DNA of 64,000 nt from Exiguobacterium sp. SL-9 (GCF_004336985.1 NZ_SJUO01000002.1:248001-312000); one strand, 5' to 3'. Shown: positions 44,834 to 55,359, numbered from the stretch's first letter. The notes: generated by a model not told the origin, from the letters alone. Numbers and translations are program-made.

Positions 44834-45421
44834 CATGTCTTCAAATTGTTCGACGAGGCGGACCACTTGGGTCGTCAAGTCGCCTAACGCACCGTTGTTG
44901 TTGATTAAAAAATCAGCCTGTTGCTTCTTCTCCTCGATCGGCATTTGTGCATGGATCCGAGCGAGTGCTTCTTCTTTCGTCAACCCGTTGCGCTCCATGA
45001 GGCGCATCAACTGAATCTCTTCCCGGCAATAGACGACGACCGTATAGTCGACGAGGTCCCGCATCGTCCCTTCGAACAAGAGCGGGATGTCGAACATGAC
45101 GACTGTCTCTCCTGCCGCCGCGTAGCTTCGCATCTCCTCGAGCATCTCTTCCCGGATGGCCGGGTGCATGAGCTGATTGAGCAACTTTCGCTTGGCATCA
45201 TCATGAAAGATTTCACGACCGAGCGCCTGGCGGTTTAAGTCATCGCCCGTGAAACATTGCGGGAACGCCTCGCGGACGCCCGCGAACGCCTTGCCACCAG
45301 GCTCGATGACGATCCGTGCCATCTTGTCGGCATCGATGATCGGGATGCCTTGCTTTCGAAACAGTCTGGATACGGTCGACTTCCCTGTCGCGATTCCACC
45401 TGTCAAACCAATCTTCAACAT
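44816..45421 (-). CDS. coaE: Dephospho-CoA kinase
   Basis: Last step of coenzyme A synthesis: phosphorylates the 3'-OH of dephospho-CoA. P-loop GLTGGIATGKST at residue 5, DADKMAR, and the lid VVYCREEIQLMRLMERNGLT. About 201 residues from ATG 45421, which has AGAGGTGG upstream; two other starts lie within three codons. Follows mutM as in Bacillus. Confidence 0.95.
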   Translation of the reverse strand: MLKIGLTGGIATGKSTVSRLFRKQGIPIIDADKMARIVIEPGGKAFAGVREAFPQCFTGDDLNRQALGREIFHDDAKRKLLNQLMHPAIREEMLEEMRSYAAAGETVVMFDIPLLFEGTMRDLVDYTVVVYCREEIQLMRLMERNGLTKEEALARIHAQMPIEEKKQQADFLINNNGALGDLTTQVVRLVEQFEDMKKEGD

Positions 45422-45433
45422 CATGTCCACCTC

Positions 45434-46258
45434 TTACTGTTGGCAGTGCGGACAGTAATGGGTGCCCCGTCCGCCTAATTTCATCTTCTCAATCGGTCGC
45501 CCGCATCGCTTACACGGCTCCCCGGTCTGTCCGTATACGTACAGCGTCTCTTGATACGTCCCGCTCGCCCCGTCCGGATTCGTATAGCTCCGGATCGTGC
45601 TCCCGCCTCGTTCGATGGCTTCTGTCAATACGGCTACGGCTTCTTGGTGCACTAAACGCACCTCTTCAAGTGAGAGCGATGCCGCCGGACGAGTCGGATG
45701 GACGCCGGCGCGATATAACGTCTCGTCGACATAAATATTGCCGAGCCCGACAAAAATCGATTGGTCGAGCAGCGCCGTCTTGATCGCACGGACGTTCATC
45801 CGCTTCAGACGGCTATGAAGCGCTTCCGCTGTCACTTCAGGATCGAACGGCTCGAGCGCGAGCAGCGACAATGGCGGCGTCACATACAAGTCTTCATTCG
45901 TCTTCAGTTCCATCGTCCCGAACTTTCTGACATCATTGTAATGAAGCGTCGTGCCGTCCGTGAATGTGAAGACGACATGCGTATGTTTGACCGGACTGAC
46001 CATTTCGTCATGCGGGAAGAATTTTCCTTCCATCCGCAGATGCGAAACGAGATAGCCGTTCGTCAACTTGAATAAAATAAATTTACCACGTCGCTCGACG
46101 TCTTGAATCATCTCGCCGAGCAACTGCTGTTTCCAAATCTCCGGTTCATGGCCCCGAATGATTTTTGCGTCGAGCACTTCGACATTTGCAATCGTTTTTC
46201 CTGAGACGAACGGCCGTAATCGGCGACAGACCGTCTCCACTTCTGGTAATTCTGGCAT
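45434..46258 (-). CDS. mutM: Formamidopyrimidine-DNA glycosylase (MutM/Fpg)
   Basis: Removes 8-oxoguanine and formamidopyrimidines and nicks the AP site. MPELPEVETV gives the catalytic N-terminal Pro and Glu after Met removal; H2TH motif around LGNIYVDETLYRAGVHP; C-terminal zinc finger CKRC ... CPHC. 274 residues. It lies 20 bases after polA, its conserved neighbour. Confidence 0.98.
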   Translation of the reverse strand: MPELPEVETVCRRLRPFVSGKTIANVEVLDAKIIRGHEPEIWKQQLLGEMIQDVERRGKFILFKLTNGYLVSHLRMEGKFFPHDEMVSPVKHTHVVFTFTDGTTLHYNDVRKFGTMELKTNEDLYVTPPLSLLALEPFDPEVTAEALHSRLKRMNVRAIKTALLDQSIFVGLGNIYVDETLYRAGVHPTRPAASLSLEEVRLVHQEAVAVLTEAIERGGSTIRSYTNPDGASGTYQETLYVYGQTGEPCKRCGRPIEKMKLGGRGTHYCPHCQQ

Positions 46259-46278
46259 ATCAATTTCCTTTCTCGATC

Positions 46279-48876
46279 TTATTTCGTATCAAACCACGTC
46301 TCACCGAACGAACCGTCCGCACGGAGCGGCACGTCCAAAGTGACCGTATGTTCCATCGCTTGTTTCACGATTGTCTCGAGCGCATCCATTTCTTCTTTAG
46401 GACCTTCAAAGATGAGTTCATCGTGGACTTGAAGCAATAGTTTTGACTGAAGTCCCGACTCCCGGAGCGCCACGTCGACATCAATCATCGCCTTTTTGAT
46501 GATGTCAGCGGCTGTCCCTTGAATCGGCGTGTTGATGGCTGTCCGTTCCGCGAATCCGCGTAAGTTGAAGTTACGAGAATGGATGTCCGGGATATTGCGG
46601 CGGCGCTTCAACATCGTCTCGACATACCCGTGTTCCCGGGCCCGCTCGATGGCGGCATCCATGAACCGTTTCACACCTGGGAACTGTTCAAAGTACGTAT
46701 CGATGAACGTCTGCGCTTCTTTTCGGCTAATGCCGAGGTTTTGTGACAACCCGTAATCGCTAATGCCATAAATGATGCCGAAGTTGACCGCTTTTGCTTG
46801 ACGACGCATGAGCGACGTCACTTCTTCTTTGGCGACTCGGAATACGTTAGCCGCTGTCGACGTATGGATATCCTCGTCATGGAGGAACGCCTCGAGCATC
46901 TTCTCATCTTGAGACATATGGGCCATGATACGGAGCTCGATTTGTGAATAGTCGACTGCATACAGCATCCAGTCCGACTCGCTCGCGGTGAACGCCTTGC
47001 GAATGCGACGTCCTTCTTCCAAGCGGATCGGGATGTTCTGTAAGTTCGGGTTGACCGAGGACAACCGTCCGGTCTGCGTCAACGTCTGCGTATAGCGGGT
47101 GTGGATCTTCCCGTCGTCTTTGATGACTTTTTGCAAGCCTTCGACGTATGTCGATTGCAACTTGCCGAGCTCACGGTAATGCATAATATGTTCGACGATC
47201 GGATGGAGCGGCGCGAGTTTCTCGAGCACGTCCGCTGCCGTCGAGTAGCCGGTCTTCGTCTTTTTGACCGGTGGCAACGCCAACTTCTCGAATAGGATGA
47301 CGCCGAGCTGTTTCGGCGAGTTGATATTGAACGTCTCACCGGCGAGACTGTGAATCTCCGCCTCGAGTTGAAGTAACCGTTCCCGCAAATCGTCTTCCAT
47401 CACTTTCAGCGTCGCCACGTCGACGTGAATCCCGGCCCACTCCATCTCGGCGAGCACCGAGGCGAGCGGTCGTTCCAAATCTTCGTAGAGCGATGTCTGT
47501 TCGTTTTGGTCGAGTTCTTTGCCGACGTTTACGAACAGCGTCAAAATCGCCATCGCCTTCTCGCCGAGATGTTGCTCGAGCACGTCCTGTTCCGGGACGT
47601 GCAGCTTCGCACCCTTGCCATAAACCGCCTCGTCTTCCGGTAACGTGTAATCGAAATGAGCAGCAATCGAATCGAGTGTCGTCCCGCCCGACAGGTTCAG
47701 CAAATATCCGGCGACGAGCAAATCGTCATAGCCTCGGAGCGTGATGCCGTGGCGTTTCAATTGAACGATTGTCTGCTTCGCATCGAGACAAATCGTGGCA
47801 TGTTTCTCGTCGGCCAACCAATCTCGTACAGCCGGGACGTCTAAGAGCGACACATCTCCGACCGTCACGCCCACTTTCGAGGCGATGGCCACACCGATGA
47901 CCGGTTCTTCGAAATAGTCGTCACGGAGTTGCTCGAGGAACAGGACCGCTTCCGTCAAATCTTGCTCGTCGACCCCGATACGATTCACTTCACGCGCTTC
48001 GACTGTTTCCTCGCTCGACGCTTCAAGGTTCAGTTTGCTAAGAAGTGATTTGAACTGGAGGCTCATGAATAACGGCTTCACTTTTCCAGCGTCATACGGA
48101 TGGAACGTCAGCTCGTCCGTGCTAATGTCGATTGGGACGTCCGTATAGATTGTCGCCAATTGTTTCGACATGAGCGCTTCCCGCTCGTTCGCCTCGACTT
48201 TCTCTTTTTGTTTCCCTTTCAGTTCGTGCGTATGTTCATACAGGCCTTCAACAGAGCCGTAAGCCGTGAGCAGTTTGAGGGCCGTCTTTTCACCAACGCC
48301 AGGAATGCCCGGGATATTATCCGACTTATCCCCCATCAGCCCTTTCAAATCGATCATTTGGAGCGGGGTGAGTCCGTCATAGCGCTCTTTGAACGCCGCT
48401 GCGTCCATCGTCTCGACGTCGGTGATCCCACGCTTCGTCAAATAGACGGTGACGCGGTCGTCAATCAGTTGCAGTAAATCTTTATCTCCGGTGACGACCG
48501 TCACTTGGTCGAATTCGGTATTTTTTGAAAGTGTCCCGATGATGTCATCGGCCTCATACTGGTCGAGTTCGAGTACCTTGATGCCAAACGCCTCACAAAT
48601 CTCGCGGACAATCGGGAACTGCTCACGGAGTTCCCCTGGGGTTTTCTGCCGCCCCCCTTTATAGTCGGCGTACGTATCGTGTCGGAACGTCTTTTTCGAT
48701 GCATCAAATGCGACGGCGAAATGCGTCGGTTGTTCATCTTCCATCAGCTTTAACAGCATCATCGTGAACCCGTACACGGCGTTCGTGTTGCGGCCGCTCG
48801 CATCCGTCATCGGAGGTAGCGCGAAAAACGCACGGTAGGTGAGTGAGTTTCCATCAAGAAGTAGTAGTTTATTCAT
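46279..48876 (-). CDS. polA: DNA polymerase I
   Basis: Repair and Okazaki-fragment polymerase, 865 residues. N-terminal 5'-nuclease (LLLDGNSLTYRAFFALPP to about 290, GVGEKTALKLL helix-hairpin-helix), a middle exonuclease-like domain that looks inactive as in Bacillus PolA, and the polymerase domain with motif A DYSQIELRIMAHMSQD, motif B RRQAKAVNFGIIYG and motif C QVHDELIFE. Head of polA-mutM-coaE, downstream of phoPR. Confidence 0.98.
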   Translation of the reverse strand: MNKLLLLDGNSLTYRAFFALPPMTDASGRNTNAVYGFTMMLLKLMEDEQPTHFAVAFDASKKTFRHDTYADYKGGRQKTPGELREQFPIVREICEAFGIKVLELDQYEADDIIGTLSKNTEFDQVTVVTGDKDLLQLIDDRVTVYLTKRGITDVETMDAAAFKERYDGLTPLQMIDLKGLMGDKSDNIPGIPGVGEKTALKLLTAYGSVEGLYEHTHELKGKQKEKVEANEREALMSKQLATIYTDVPIDISTDELTFHPYDAGKVKPLFMSLQFKSLLSKLNLEASSEETVEAREVNRIGVDEQDLTEAVLFLEQLRDDYFEEPVIGVAIASKVGVTVGDVSLLDVPAVRDWLADEKHATICLDAKQTIVQLKRHGITLRGYDDLLVAGYLLNLSGGTTLDSIAAHFDYTLPEDEAVYGKGAKLHVPEQDVLEQHLGEKAMAILTLFVNVGKELDQNEQTSLYEDLERPLASVLAEMEWAGIHVDVATLKVMEDDLRERLLQLEAEIHSLAGETFNINSPKQLGVILFEKLALPPVKKTKTGYSTAADVLEKLAPLHPIVEHIMHYRELGKLQSTYVEGLQKVIKDDGKIHTRYTQTLTQTGRLSSVNPNLQNIPIRLEEGRRIRKAFTASESDWMLYAVDYSQIELRIMAHMSQDEKMLEAFLHDEDIHTSTAANVFRVAKEEVTSLMRRQAKAVNFGIIYGISDYGLSQNLGISRKEAQTFIDTYFEQFPGVKRFMDAAIERAREHGYVETMLKRRRNIPDIHSRNFNLRGFAERTAINTPIQGTAADIIKKAMIDVDVALRESGLQSKLLLQVHDELIFEGPKEEMDALETIVKQAMEHTVTLDVPLRADGSFGETWFDTK

Positions 48877-48930
48877 TGGTCAACCTCCATTCTATCTGGT
48901 TCCATCATATCATACGGGCACATGCGTTCG

Positions 48931-48967
48931 AAAAAAAAGACCCTTTTCTAGGTACTAGAAAAGGGTC
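48931..48967 (-). terminator. phoPR terminator
   Basis: 13-bp perfect stem (48939-48951 with 48955-48967) with GTA loop and eight T on the minus strand. The 100 bases between it and phoR hold only a small GCCGG hairpin. Confidence 0.92.
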
Positions 48968-49083
48968 AATCTTCCTGACCGAGTGGAGATGAGCACCGGC
49001 CGGGACACGAGATGATGAAGAGGTCTCGTCTATAGAGTAGCACCGCTTTGTAAAGCCGGTATGAACCCGGCATGAATTCCATG

Positions 49084-50811
49084 TTAAGCGAGCGGGAACT
49101 TGATGGTGAACGTCGTCCCCATTCCCTCCACACTGTCCACTTGAATCGTCGCGTGATGTAAATCGATGATATGCTTGACGATGGCGAGGCCGAGACCGGT
49201 CCCTCCCGAGTTCCGGCTTCGTGCTTTATCGACCAGATAGAATCGTTCAAAGATTCGGCTCACTTCTTTCGGCGCGATGCCGATGCCATTATCTTTGACA
49301 ATCAAGTAAGAACCGTCCCCTCTCTTTTCGACCGCAATCTCGACGCGGCTGCCTTCCGGCGAATAGTTGATCGCGTTGGCAACAAGGTTCAAAATGACTT
49401 GCTTGATACGGTTCATGTCCGCTTGCAACACGACTTCACCGTCGTGGCGTGATTCCAATTGAATCGATTTCCCTTCCGCTTTCTGGCTCAACACGAGGCA
49501 GACTTCCTCGACGAGCTGATTGAGCTGGACCGGAGTGAAATCCAAATGGAAATCTTCTCGTTCAAGCCGCGACAGCTCGAGCAGGTCCTCAACGAGCATC
49601 TGCATACGCGTCGCTTCTTTTTGAATGATATCCAAGAACTGATCGCGCAACTCAGGCACTTCTTTCGCCCCGTCGAGGAGCGTTTCACTGAATCCTCGAA
49701 TCGACGTGAGCGGTGTCTTCAACTCATGGCTGACGTTGGCGACGAAATCTTTACGCATCTTCTCGAGTCGTTTCAACTCGGAAATATCGTTAAAGAGAAG
49801 CGTCGTCCCGCGTAACATGCCCGTGTCGCTGAAAATCGGCGCGGCTGATACCATATACGTCTTTTGGTTAAATCCAGTTCGAATCGATAATTGCCGACGA
49901 TGAGGTTCTTCTGTCAAATAGACGTCCTCAATCAATGTCTCGACGTCTGGGCTCGGCAAAATACCGTGATAAAATTGGCCGATCATCAAATCGTCGTATT
50001 GGAACATGTCGCGATACGATCGGTTGACGAGTGTCACGATGCCACGCTCGTCGACAAGCAGTAACCCTGCTCCCATATACTCGATCAGCGACTCGAGTCT
50101 GGCGCGTTGCACGGATTCGCCAAGGGAAATCGTTTCAAGGTTGCGGGCGAGGACGTTAATCGACCCGGCCAAGCTTCCCGTTTCTTCATCGTTACGCAAT
50201 TCGTACACACGGGCCCGATAGTTTCCGTCGGCAAGTTCACGTAACACGATCGTCGCCTCATCAATCGGTCGGATGAATTGATTCGTCAAGTTATGCAATA
50301 CAAAAAGAATCAAAAAGAACGAGAAAATCAAGGCCAACGCAATCGTCAACCAAATCCGGTTATAGACACCCTCTAAATCGGAGACGTAGCGAATGAAACT
50401 GAGATACACCGTGTCGCCTGATGACAGTTCAATCGGTTTTGTGAACTGAATCAAATCATCGCGCGTCTCGTTCCCGAACGTCCCGTCATCCGGGATCGTC
50501 GACGCATCCATCCGAAAATCGAACGATCCGACTCGAAACGGCGTCCCGGCGATCACTTCCATCCGACGATTCAGGAGCAGAATATCGAAACTGCTCTCGT
50601 CGTCGATTTGCCGGACATAGTCTTGAATCGCCTCGAGCTCGCCACCCTCCAAATACAGGGCGGCGAGCTCCGTGTCCTCTTTTAAACGATCGCGTTCAGA
50701 GTCCAAGTAGAAGTCTTTGAACAATTGACCAAGCACGATCCCGAGAGTCAGCAAGACGCCCGTCACGAGCAGGATGAGCGTCGTCAAAAAACGCGAGCGG
50801 TACGTCTTCAT
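49084..50811 (-). CDS. phoR: Sensor histidine kinase PhoR
   Basis: Membrane kinase of the phosphate-starvation system. Helix at 8-30, extracellular domain to about 150, second helix (IWLTIALALIFSFFLILFVL), HAMP, PAS domain (about 235-340), HisKA with phospho-His in NVSHELKTPLTSIRGF, and HATPase with N box LNLVANAINYSPEGS, G1 VKDNGIGIAP and G2 GGTGLGLAIVKHI. 575 residues. Overlaps phoP by four bases. The exact signal is inferred from family and the polA/mdh neighbourhood. Confidence 0.92.
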   Translation of the reverse strand: MKTYRSRFLTTLILLVTGVLLTLGIVLGQLFKDFYLDSERDRLKEDTELAALYLEGGELEAIQDYVRQIDDESSFDILLLNRRMEVIAGTPFRVGSFDFRMDASTIPDDGTFGNETRDDLIQFTKPIELSSGDTVYLSFIRYVSDLEGVYNRIWLTIALALIFSFFLILFVLHNLTNQFIRPIDEATIVLRELADGNYRARVYELRNDEETGSLAGSINVLARNLETISLGESVQRARLESLIEYMGAGLLLVDERGIVTLVNRSYRDMFQYDDLMIGQFYHGILPSPDVETLIEDVYLTEEPHRRQLSIRTGFNQKTYMVSAAPIFSDTGMLRGTTLLFNDISELKRLEKMRKDFVANVSHELKTPLTSIRGFSETLLDGAKEVPELRDQFLDIIQKEATRMQMLVEDLLELSRLEREDFHLDFTPVQLNQLVEEVCLVLSQKAEGKSIQLESRHDGEVVLQADMNRIKQVILNLVANAINYSPEGSRVEIAVEKRGDGSYLIVKDNGIGIAPKEVSRIFERFYLVDKARSRNSGGTGLGLAIVKHIIDLHHATIQVDSVEGMGTTFTIKFPLA

Positions 50812-51512
50812 TCGGGCATCGGCTCTTCCATCTTATAGCCAAGGCCACGGATCGTTTTAATATAAGTCGGCTTTTTCGTCACCGGCTCAATCTTTTCCCG
50901 AAGGTGGCTGATATGGACGTCGACGATGCGTGTATCGCCAACGAAGTCGTAATTCCAAATGGCGGATAGAAGTTGGTCACGCGTCAAGACACGGCCTTTG
51001 TTTTTAGCGAGATAGGCCAACAGTTCGAACTCTTTCGGAGTCAACTCAAGCCGTTCCCCGTTCTTGAACACTTCATAGTTTGAAGCGATGATTTTCACGT
51101 CACCAATCTCAATGACGTCCGCGTCCGTCGCGGGTACCTCTTGCGGGGCCGAGCGTCGTAAAATCGCTTTGACCCGAGCCACGACTTCGCGTGGACTGAA
51201 CGGTTTCGTCAAATAGTCATCGGCACCGAGTTCAAGTCCGAGCACTTTATCGAACTCATCGTCTTTCGCCGTCAACATGAGAATCGGTGTGTTCACTTTC
51301 TGTTGGCGGAGTCGCTTGCAGACCTCGAGTCCATCCATCTCAGGCAACATCAAATCGAGGACGATCAACACCGCGTCCTGCTTCTCGGCGAGTTCGAGTC
51401 CGGTCTTTCCATCATGCGCCGTCTCGACTTCGAATCCGGCTTGCTCTAAATTAAACTTTAATAACGTCGCAATCGATACCTCGTCATCGACAACAATTAC
51501 TTTTTCGGCCAC
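50808..51512 (-). CDS. phoP: Response regulator PhoP
   Basis: OmpR-type regulator, 234 residues. Receiver with phospho-Asp in LIVLDLMLPEMDGLEVC (about residue 53), then winged helix with GDTRIVDVHISHLREKI. Starts at GTG (51512) behind GAGGAGGA. Upstream of phoR and after mdh, as in Bacillus subtilis. Confidence 0.94.
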   Translation of the reverse strand: MAEKVIVVDDEVSIATLLKFNLEQAGFEVETAHDGKTGLELAEKQDAVLIVLDLMLPEMDGLEVCKRLRQQKVNTPILMLTAKDDEFDKVLGLELGADDYLTKPFSPREVVARVKAILRRSAPQEVPATDADVIEIGDVKIIASNYEVFKNGERLELTPKEFELLAYLAKNKGRVLTRDQLLSAIWNYDFVGDTRIVDVHISHLREKIEPVTKKPTYIKTIRGLGYKMEEPMPE

Positions 51513-51671
51513 GCTTAGTTCCTCCTCTAATCTATCTGTTCAGTCATGTACACTACCTATTCTACAAATCAATGCCACATCCGACCAACCCCAAAGCAAA
51601 TCTTTACAAAAACAAAACAAATCCACGTTCTACTTTCAGTGTAGCACGCGTCCGTCAAAAACCAAGCCTAC

Positions 51672-51704
51672 AAAAAACCTCGCCTGCTCAAGCAGGCGAG
51701 GTGA
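51672..51704 (-). terminator. Terminator of citZ-icd-mdh
   Basis: 12-bp near-perfect palindrome (51678-51689 with 51692-51703) and six T on the minus strand, five bases after the mdh stop. The 196-base gap to phoP otherwise shows no clear element. Confidence 0.92.
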
Positions 51705-51708
51705 GGAA

Positions 51709-52644
51709 TCAGTTAAGGACGTTCAAGACGGAGCGTACCGAATCAGCCGAACGCTCGAGCGCGGCCGCTTCTTCTTCCGTCAATTCAAGTTCGAGCACAC
51801 GTTCAATCCCGTTCGCACCAAGAATCGTCGGCACACCGAGATACAAGTTGTGGAAACCGTACTCACCATCGAGATAGGCGATGGCCGGTAAAATACGTCG
51901 TTGATCTTTCAAAATCGCTTCGACCATCTCGACGATGGCCGCTGCCGGCGCATAATACGCAGAACCGTTCCCGAGCAGCTGGACGATCTCACCGCCACCT
52001 TTACGGGTCCGATTGACGATCGCTTCGATCCGATCACTCGGTAACAACTTCTCGAGCGGGATACCACCCGCGTACGAGTAGCGAATGAGCGGGACCATGT
52101 CATCCCCGTGCCCACCGAGCACGAATCCAGACACGTCTTTCACGGAGATGTTCAATTCCGCTGCAACGAACGTCCGGAAGCGAGCCGTATCGAGGACGCC
52201 CGATTGACCGATCACTCGCTCTTTCGGGAAGCCCGATTCTTTGAAAGCCGCATACGTCATCGCATCGACCGGGTTCGTCAAGATGATCAAGATTGCATCG
52301 GGTGAATAACGGGCCACTTCTTTCGTGACCGCCCGCATCACCTTGGCGTTCGTCGAGACGAGGTCGTCTCGGCTCATGCCTGGCTTGCGCGCGATTCCCG
52401 CTGTGATGACGACGATATCCGAGTCCGCCGTGTCGGCGTAATCCGATGTTCCCGTGATCCACGAGTCAAATCCTTGAATCGGCGCCGCCTCTTGCATATC
52501 GAGCGCTTTTCCCTTCGTCGGATTCTCGTTCTCTTTAATATCGAGTAGTACGACGTTACCGAGTTCTTTTTGAGCCAAATACAGTGCCGTCGTGGCCCCT
52601 GTGAATCCGCTACCGATCACCGAAATCTTATTGCGACGAATCAT
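51709..52644 (-). CDS. mdh: Malate dehydrogenase
   Basis: NAD-dependent malate/oxaloacetate interconversion in the TCA cycle. LDH-like fold: nucleotide motif [32 protein letters not shown] with catalytic Arg, NPVDAMTY, catalytic His in [11 protein letters not shown]. 311 residues, family-typical. Third of citZ-icd-mdh. Confidence 0.97.
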   Translation of the reverse strand: MIRRNKISVIGSGFTGATTALYLAQKELGNVVLLDIKENENPTKGKALDMQEAAPIQGFDSWITGTSDYADTADSDIVVITAGIARKPGMSRDDLVSTNAKVMRAVTKEVARYSPDAILIILTNPVDAMTYAAFKESGFPKERVIGQSGVLDTARFRTFVAAELNISVKDVSGFVLGGHGDDMVPLIRYSYAGGIPLEKLLPSDRIEAIVNRTRKGGGEIVQLLGNGSAYYAPAAAIVEMVEAILKDQRRILPAIAYLDGEYGFHNLYLGVPTILGANGIERVLELELTEEEAAALERSADSVRSVLNVLN

Positions 52645-52674
52645 TGTGCTCTCCCCCTTGGTTTAACTGATGAA

Positions 52675-53946
52675 TTACATGTTTTTGATTAGTTCATCTG
52701 CAAACTCTGAACACTTCACTTCTGTCGCGCCGTCCATGAGGCGGGCGAAATCGTATGTGACGACTTTCGAGGCGATCGTCTTCTCCATCGAGTTGATGAT
52801 GAGGTCAGCCGCTTCGTTCCAGTTCATATGACGAAGCATCATCTCACCTGACAAGATGACCGATGACGGGTTGACCTTGTCGAGGCCGGCATATTTCGGT
52901 GCCGTACCGTGTGTCGCTTCGAAGATGGCATGGCCCGTCACGTAGTTGATGTTTGCTCCTGGCGCAATCCCGATTCCGCCGACTTGGGCAGCGAGCGCAT
53001 CCGAGATGTAGTCCCCGTTCAAGTTCATCGTGGCCACGACGTCGAACTCACGTGGACGTGTCAAAATCTGTTGCAAGAAGATGTCAGCGATCGAATCTTT
53101 TACGATGATTTTGCCTTCCGCTTCCGCTTTCGATTGCGCTTCATTCGCAGCCGCTTCGCCTGACTCTTCTTTGATACGGTCATACTGCGCCCATGTGAAG
53201 ACTTTGTCGCCGTACTCTTCTTCTGCGAGCTCATAACCCCAGTTTTTGAAGGCGCCTTCTGTGAACTTCATGATGTTCCCTTTGTGGACGAGCGTGAGCG
53301 ACTTACGGTTGTTCGCGATCGCATATTCGAGAGCCGCACGAACGAGGCGTTTCGTTCCTTCAGACGAGATTGGCTTGATGCCGATTCCAGACGTTTCTGG
53401 GAAACGGATTTTGTTGACGTTCATCTCTTCTTTCAAGAACGAGATCAATTTCTTCACTTCGTCGCTACCTGACGCGTACTCGATTCCTGCGTAAATATCT
53501 TCTGTGTTCTCGCGGAAGATGACCATGTCTGTATCTTCTGGGCGTTTGACCGGTGAAGGGACGCCTGTGAAGTAACGGACCGGACGTAAGCACGTATACA
53601 AGTCAAGTTCTTGACGGAGTGCGACATTGAGTGAACGGATTCCACCGCCGACCGGTGTCGTCAATGGACCTTTGATGGCGATCAAATATTCACGAATTTC
53701 ATCGAGCGTCTCGTTTGGAAGCCATTCACCTTTTTGGTTGAAGGCTTTCTCCCCAGCGTACACTTCCATCCATTCGATTTTCTTCTCGCCGCCATATGCT
53801 TTTTCGACAGCCGCATCAAAGACGCGCACGGAAGCGTTCCAAATATCAGGACCTGTGCCGTCGCCGATGATAAATGGAATCGTCGGTACGTTCGGCACAT
53901 TTAATACACCGTTCTCAACTGTGATTTTTTCGTTTTGTGTCAACAT
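52675..53946 (-). CDS. icd: Isocitrate dehydrogenase (NADP)
   Basis: Oxidative decarboxylation of isocitrate to 2-oxoglutarate. 423 residues from the ATG at 53946 (AGGGGGA upstream). Substrate loop [17 protein letters not shown], phosphate-binding and catalytic motifs [49 protein letters not shown] (Asn-Asp-Tyr) and the NADP site HGTAPKYAG. Middle gene of the TCA operon. A hairpin at 53972-53997 separates it from citZ. Confidence 0.97.
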   Translation of the reverse strand: MLTQNEKITVENGVLNVPNVPTIPFIIGDGTGPDIWNASVRVFDAAVEKAYGGEKKIEWMEVYAGEKAFNQKGEWLPNETLDEIREYLIAIKGPLTTPVGGGIRSLNVALRQELDLYTCLRPVRYFTGVPSPVKRPEDTDMVIFRENTEDIYAGIEYASGSDEVKKLISFLKEEMNVNKIRFPETSGIGIKPISSEGTKRLVRAALEYAIANNRKSLTLVHKGNIMKFTEGAFKNWGYELAEEEYGDKVFTWAQYDRIKEESGEAAANEAQSKAEAEGKIIVKDSIADIFLQQILTRPREFDVVATMNLNGDYISDALAAQVGGIGIAPGANINYVTGHAIFEATHGTAPKYAGLDKVNPSSVILSGEMMLRHMNWNEAADLIINSMEKTIASKVVTYDFARLMDGATEVKCSEFADELIKNM

Positions 53947-53971
53947 AATAAATCCCCCTAAGTACATTTAT

Positions 53972-53997
53972 GTAGGCCGACGCGAGCGCCGACCTAC
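53972..53997 (-). terminator. Hairpin between citZ and icd
   Basis: Stem GTAGG-CGGCG / CGTCG-CCTAC with CTCG loop on the minus strand; no T-run follows, so it is more likely an RNA-processing or attenuation element than a terminator. Confidence 0.4.
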
Positions 53998-54061
53998 GTC
54001 AATTGTTAGTTTACCAAAGTTTATGTCTAAATTGTGACTCGATCTTCTCGTATCGCGTCAA

Positions 54062-55174
54062 TTAACGCTCGTTTACCGGGACGTAAGACCGGTTTGTCTC
54101 TCCGACATACTCGGCGCGAGGACGAATCAAGCGGTTGTCCGCATATTGTTCAAGGATATGGGCAATCCACCCTGACATGCGCGAGACGGCGAAGATTGGC
54201 GTGAACAACTCTTCCTCGAGGCCGAGCGCATAATACGTAGAGGCCGAATAAAAATCGACGTTCGGTTTCAAGCCTTTTTCCGTCTCGACGAGATGATCGA
54301 TTTTCTCAGACATCTCGTACCATTCCGGTTCGCCGATTTGGGCCGTCAATTGGCGGCTCATCTCTTTCAAGTGTTTCGCGCGCGGGTCGCCGTCCTTATA
54401 GACACGGTGACCGAAGCCCATGATTTTCTCACGGCGTTCGAACTTGCCGCGGACGTAGTCTTCGACTTTGTCGACCGATCCGATTTCATGAAGCATCTTC
54501 ATGACCGCCTCGTTGGCGCCGCCGTGAAGCGGGCCTTTGAGTGCGCCCATCGCTGCCGTCACACCTGAGTAGATATCCGACAATGTGGCGACGCAGACAC
54601 GGGCCGTGAACGTCGAAGCGTTCAATTCGTGATCCGCATGAAGGATGAGCGCCTTGTCGATCGTCTTCTCGGCGACTTCGCTCGGTTCTTCTCCATTCAA
54701 CATATATAAGAAATTGGCCGCATACGACAAACCAGGCTTCGGCGCAACCGGTTGTTCACCTTTACGAAGACGAGCAAACGCCGTCACGATCGTGGCGACT
54801 TGCGCTTGGAGACGGATCGCCTTGCGCATGTTCGCTTCTGTGCTCATATCTTCAGCCTCTTCATCATAAAGCGCGAGCTGTGAAAGGGCCGTCCGAATCG
54901 TCGCCATCGCATTGGCCGACTTCGGCGCCCGCTCAAGCGTCGCGATCACTTCTTCTGGCAATTTGGCTTCTTTCACGAGCGCTTCGGAGAGCTCAGTTAA
55001 TTCGTCAGCTTTTGGAAGACGGTCGTTCCATAGTAGGAAAACAACCTCCTCAAACGTGGCGTGGTCCGCCAAATCGTCGATTGTGTATCCTCCATAAGTC
55101 AATTGTCCGTCAATAATCGAACTGACTTTTGAGGCTGCTGCCACAATTCCTTCTAAACCTTTTGTCGTTGACAT
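54062..55174 (-). CDS. citZ: Citrate synthase
   Basis: Condenses acetyl-CoA and oxaloacetate. 370 residues, type I citrate synthase. Active-site motifs: LHADHELNASTF, GPLHGGANEAVMKML, GFGHRVYKDGDPRAKHL and PNVDFYSA (catalytic Asp). ATG at 55174 with GGGGGAG upstream. First of citZ-icd-mdh, with long leader and candidate cre site. Confidence 0.97.
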   Translation of the reverse strand: MSTTKGLEGIVAAASKVSSIIDGQLTYGGYTIDDLADHATFEEVVFLLWNDRLPKADELTELSEALVKEAKLPEEVIATLERAPKSANAMATIRTALSQLALYDEEAEDMSTEANMRKAIRLQAQVATIVTAFARLRKGEQPVAPKPGLSYAANFLYMLNGEEPSEVAEKTIDKALILHADHELNASTFTARVCVATLSDIYSGVTAAMGALKGPLHGGANEAVMKMLHEIGSVDKVEDYVRGKFERREKIMGFGHRVYKDGDPRAKHLKEMSRQLTAQIGEPEWYEMSEKIDHLVETEKGLKPNVDFYSASTYYALGLEEELFTPIFAVSRMSGWIAHILEQYADNRLIRPRAEYVGETNRSYVPVNER

Positions 55175-55240
55175 CAATAACTCCCCCTCAATCTTTAAAA
55201 GTGATTGACCGCATCATACAGTCTCTTGTGTAGGGAATAA

Positions 55241-55290
55241 GGGCGGGAACTCGAACACTTTCCCCAATCCGTTTCGAGCTCGCTCCACCC
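55241..55290 (-). promoter_or_regulatory. Two-part hairpin in the citZ leader
   Basis: Outer arms 55241-55246 / 55285-55290 and inner arms 55250-55255 / 55273-55278 are complementary. No T-run follows. The Bacillus subtilis citZ leader is reported to be bound by aconitase; whether this stem serves that is a guess. Confidence 0.4.
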
Positions 55291-55302
55291 TGTCCTTTAT
55301 CT

Positions 55303-55345
55303 AGTATAAACAATTTACTGAAAAAAAGAAATGTAAGCGTATCCA
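55303..55345 (-). promoter_or_regulatory. citZ promoter -10 and candidate cre site
   Basis: TATACT at 55303-55308 (minus strand) has a T-rich, weak -35 region around 55326-55331. At 55331-55345 the plus strand matches the cre pattern WTGNAANCGNWNNCW at every defined position, placing CcpA just upstream of or over the -35. Confidence 0.6.
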
Positions 55346-55359
55346 GCCGTAAAAAAATG

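Noticed and set aside
51541-51660. PHO box upstream of phoP
   Set aside because: The T-rich stretch does not show the regularly spaced TTAACA repeats needed for a PhoP site.
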